Assembly: GCA_937895785.1 (NCBI GenBank)
Contig: CALBKW010000006.1
Coordinates: 1 to 6,391 of the forward strand
DNA from: an uncultured Candidatus Melainabacteria bacterium
GTDB lineage: Bacteria; Cyanobacteriota; Vampirovibrionia; Gastranaerophilales; Gastranaerophilaceae
Reading direction: 5' to 3'
DNA length: 6,391 nt
Shown here: piece by piece, positions 6,277 to 6,391 of the stretch
How the letters are laid out: every line of letters starts with the position of its first letter
How positions within the stretch are numbered: the first letter of the stretch is position 1
The notes under the pieces: model-generated
The model's database searches: none
Seen by the model: the letters and a program-made list of their open reading frames with translations, nothing else
What the model was told of the DNA's origin: nothing
Made by a program: the position numbers and the translations under genes

Positions 6277-6391
6277 GTACCCTGTAATAAATAGTTATAA
6301 TATTAAAGTTAACATTTGTTAATAATTAAATTTTCCAAAAGGCAATTTTTTTGAGAAGAAATACTTTATATAAGTACGAGAGATAATTAAG
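6277..6391. other. AT-rich stretch at the right edge without a supported gene
   Basis: No reading frame with a credible start exists on the plus strand: TTG starts at 6317 and 6351 hit stops within about a dozen codons. On the minus strand two frames are open from the right edge for just over 20 codons (ending TAA near 6320-6330). Either could be the tail of a gene beyond the window, but this is also expected by chance at this composition. A TATAAT at 6296-6301 (plus) has no matching -35. A short inverted repeat, TTAACA-TT-TGTTAA, lies at 6309-6322. Confidence 0.5.

Noticed and set aside
6331..6352. Possible plus-strand hairpin followed by a T-run (CCAAAAGG ... ATTTTTTT)
   Set aside because: The stem would be only two GC pairs plus bulged AT pairs, too weak to call a terminator.
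1..6391. Search for CRISPR repeats, tRNA or rRNA genes, transposase genes, toxin-antitoxin pairs and defence genes
   Set aside because: Nothing of the kind was seen; nearly all the window is accounted for by five ordinary genes and their short spacers.

Overview
The window is AT-rich bacterial chromosome with ordinary housekeeping genes: four recognisable genes and one unassigned small exported or membrane-anchored protein. Three things point to a low-GC bacterium: the base composition, a four-cysteine (zinc-type) ribosomal protein L31, and a flavin-dependent thymidylate synthase (ThyX). A gut-type lineage such as Gastranaerophilales/Vampirovibrionia or a clostridial relative is possible. That placement is a guess from protein style and cannot be proved from the window.

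Layout, reading the minus strand from right to left. Bases 6257-6391 carry no gene I can support. rpmE (6216-6013) follows an AT-rich promoter and ends at a U-tailed hairpin (5946-5987). thyX (5924-5223) comes next, with a strong ribosome binding site. It converges on a plus-strand gene of unknown function (4557-5171), and the two share a perfect 14-bp hairpin terminator (5179-5214). The unknown gene and mutS (4504-1934, minus) diverge from a 52-bp gap holding closely packed, partly interleaved promoter-like elements. Downstream of mutS, after a 75-bp gap without a visible terminator, lies a GH77 4-alpha-glucanotransferase gene (1858 to beyond the left edge), cut off at its 3' end by the window.

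The genes do not form one pathway: translation (L31), dTMP synthesis (ThyX), mismatch repair (MutS) and alpha-glucan/maltodextrin metabolism (MalQ). mutS and malQ may be co-transcribed. I found no mobile element, CRISPR array, tRNA, rRNA or defence system. The points most worth a second look are the roughly 45-residue longer spacing between two catalytic residues of the glucanotransferase, the short MutS C-terminus ending in a clamp-binding-like motif, the unassigned protein beside mutS, and a perfect TATAAT sequence embedded in the rpmE terminator.
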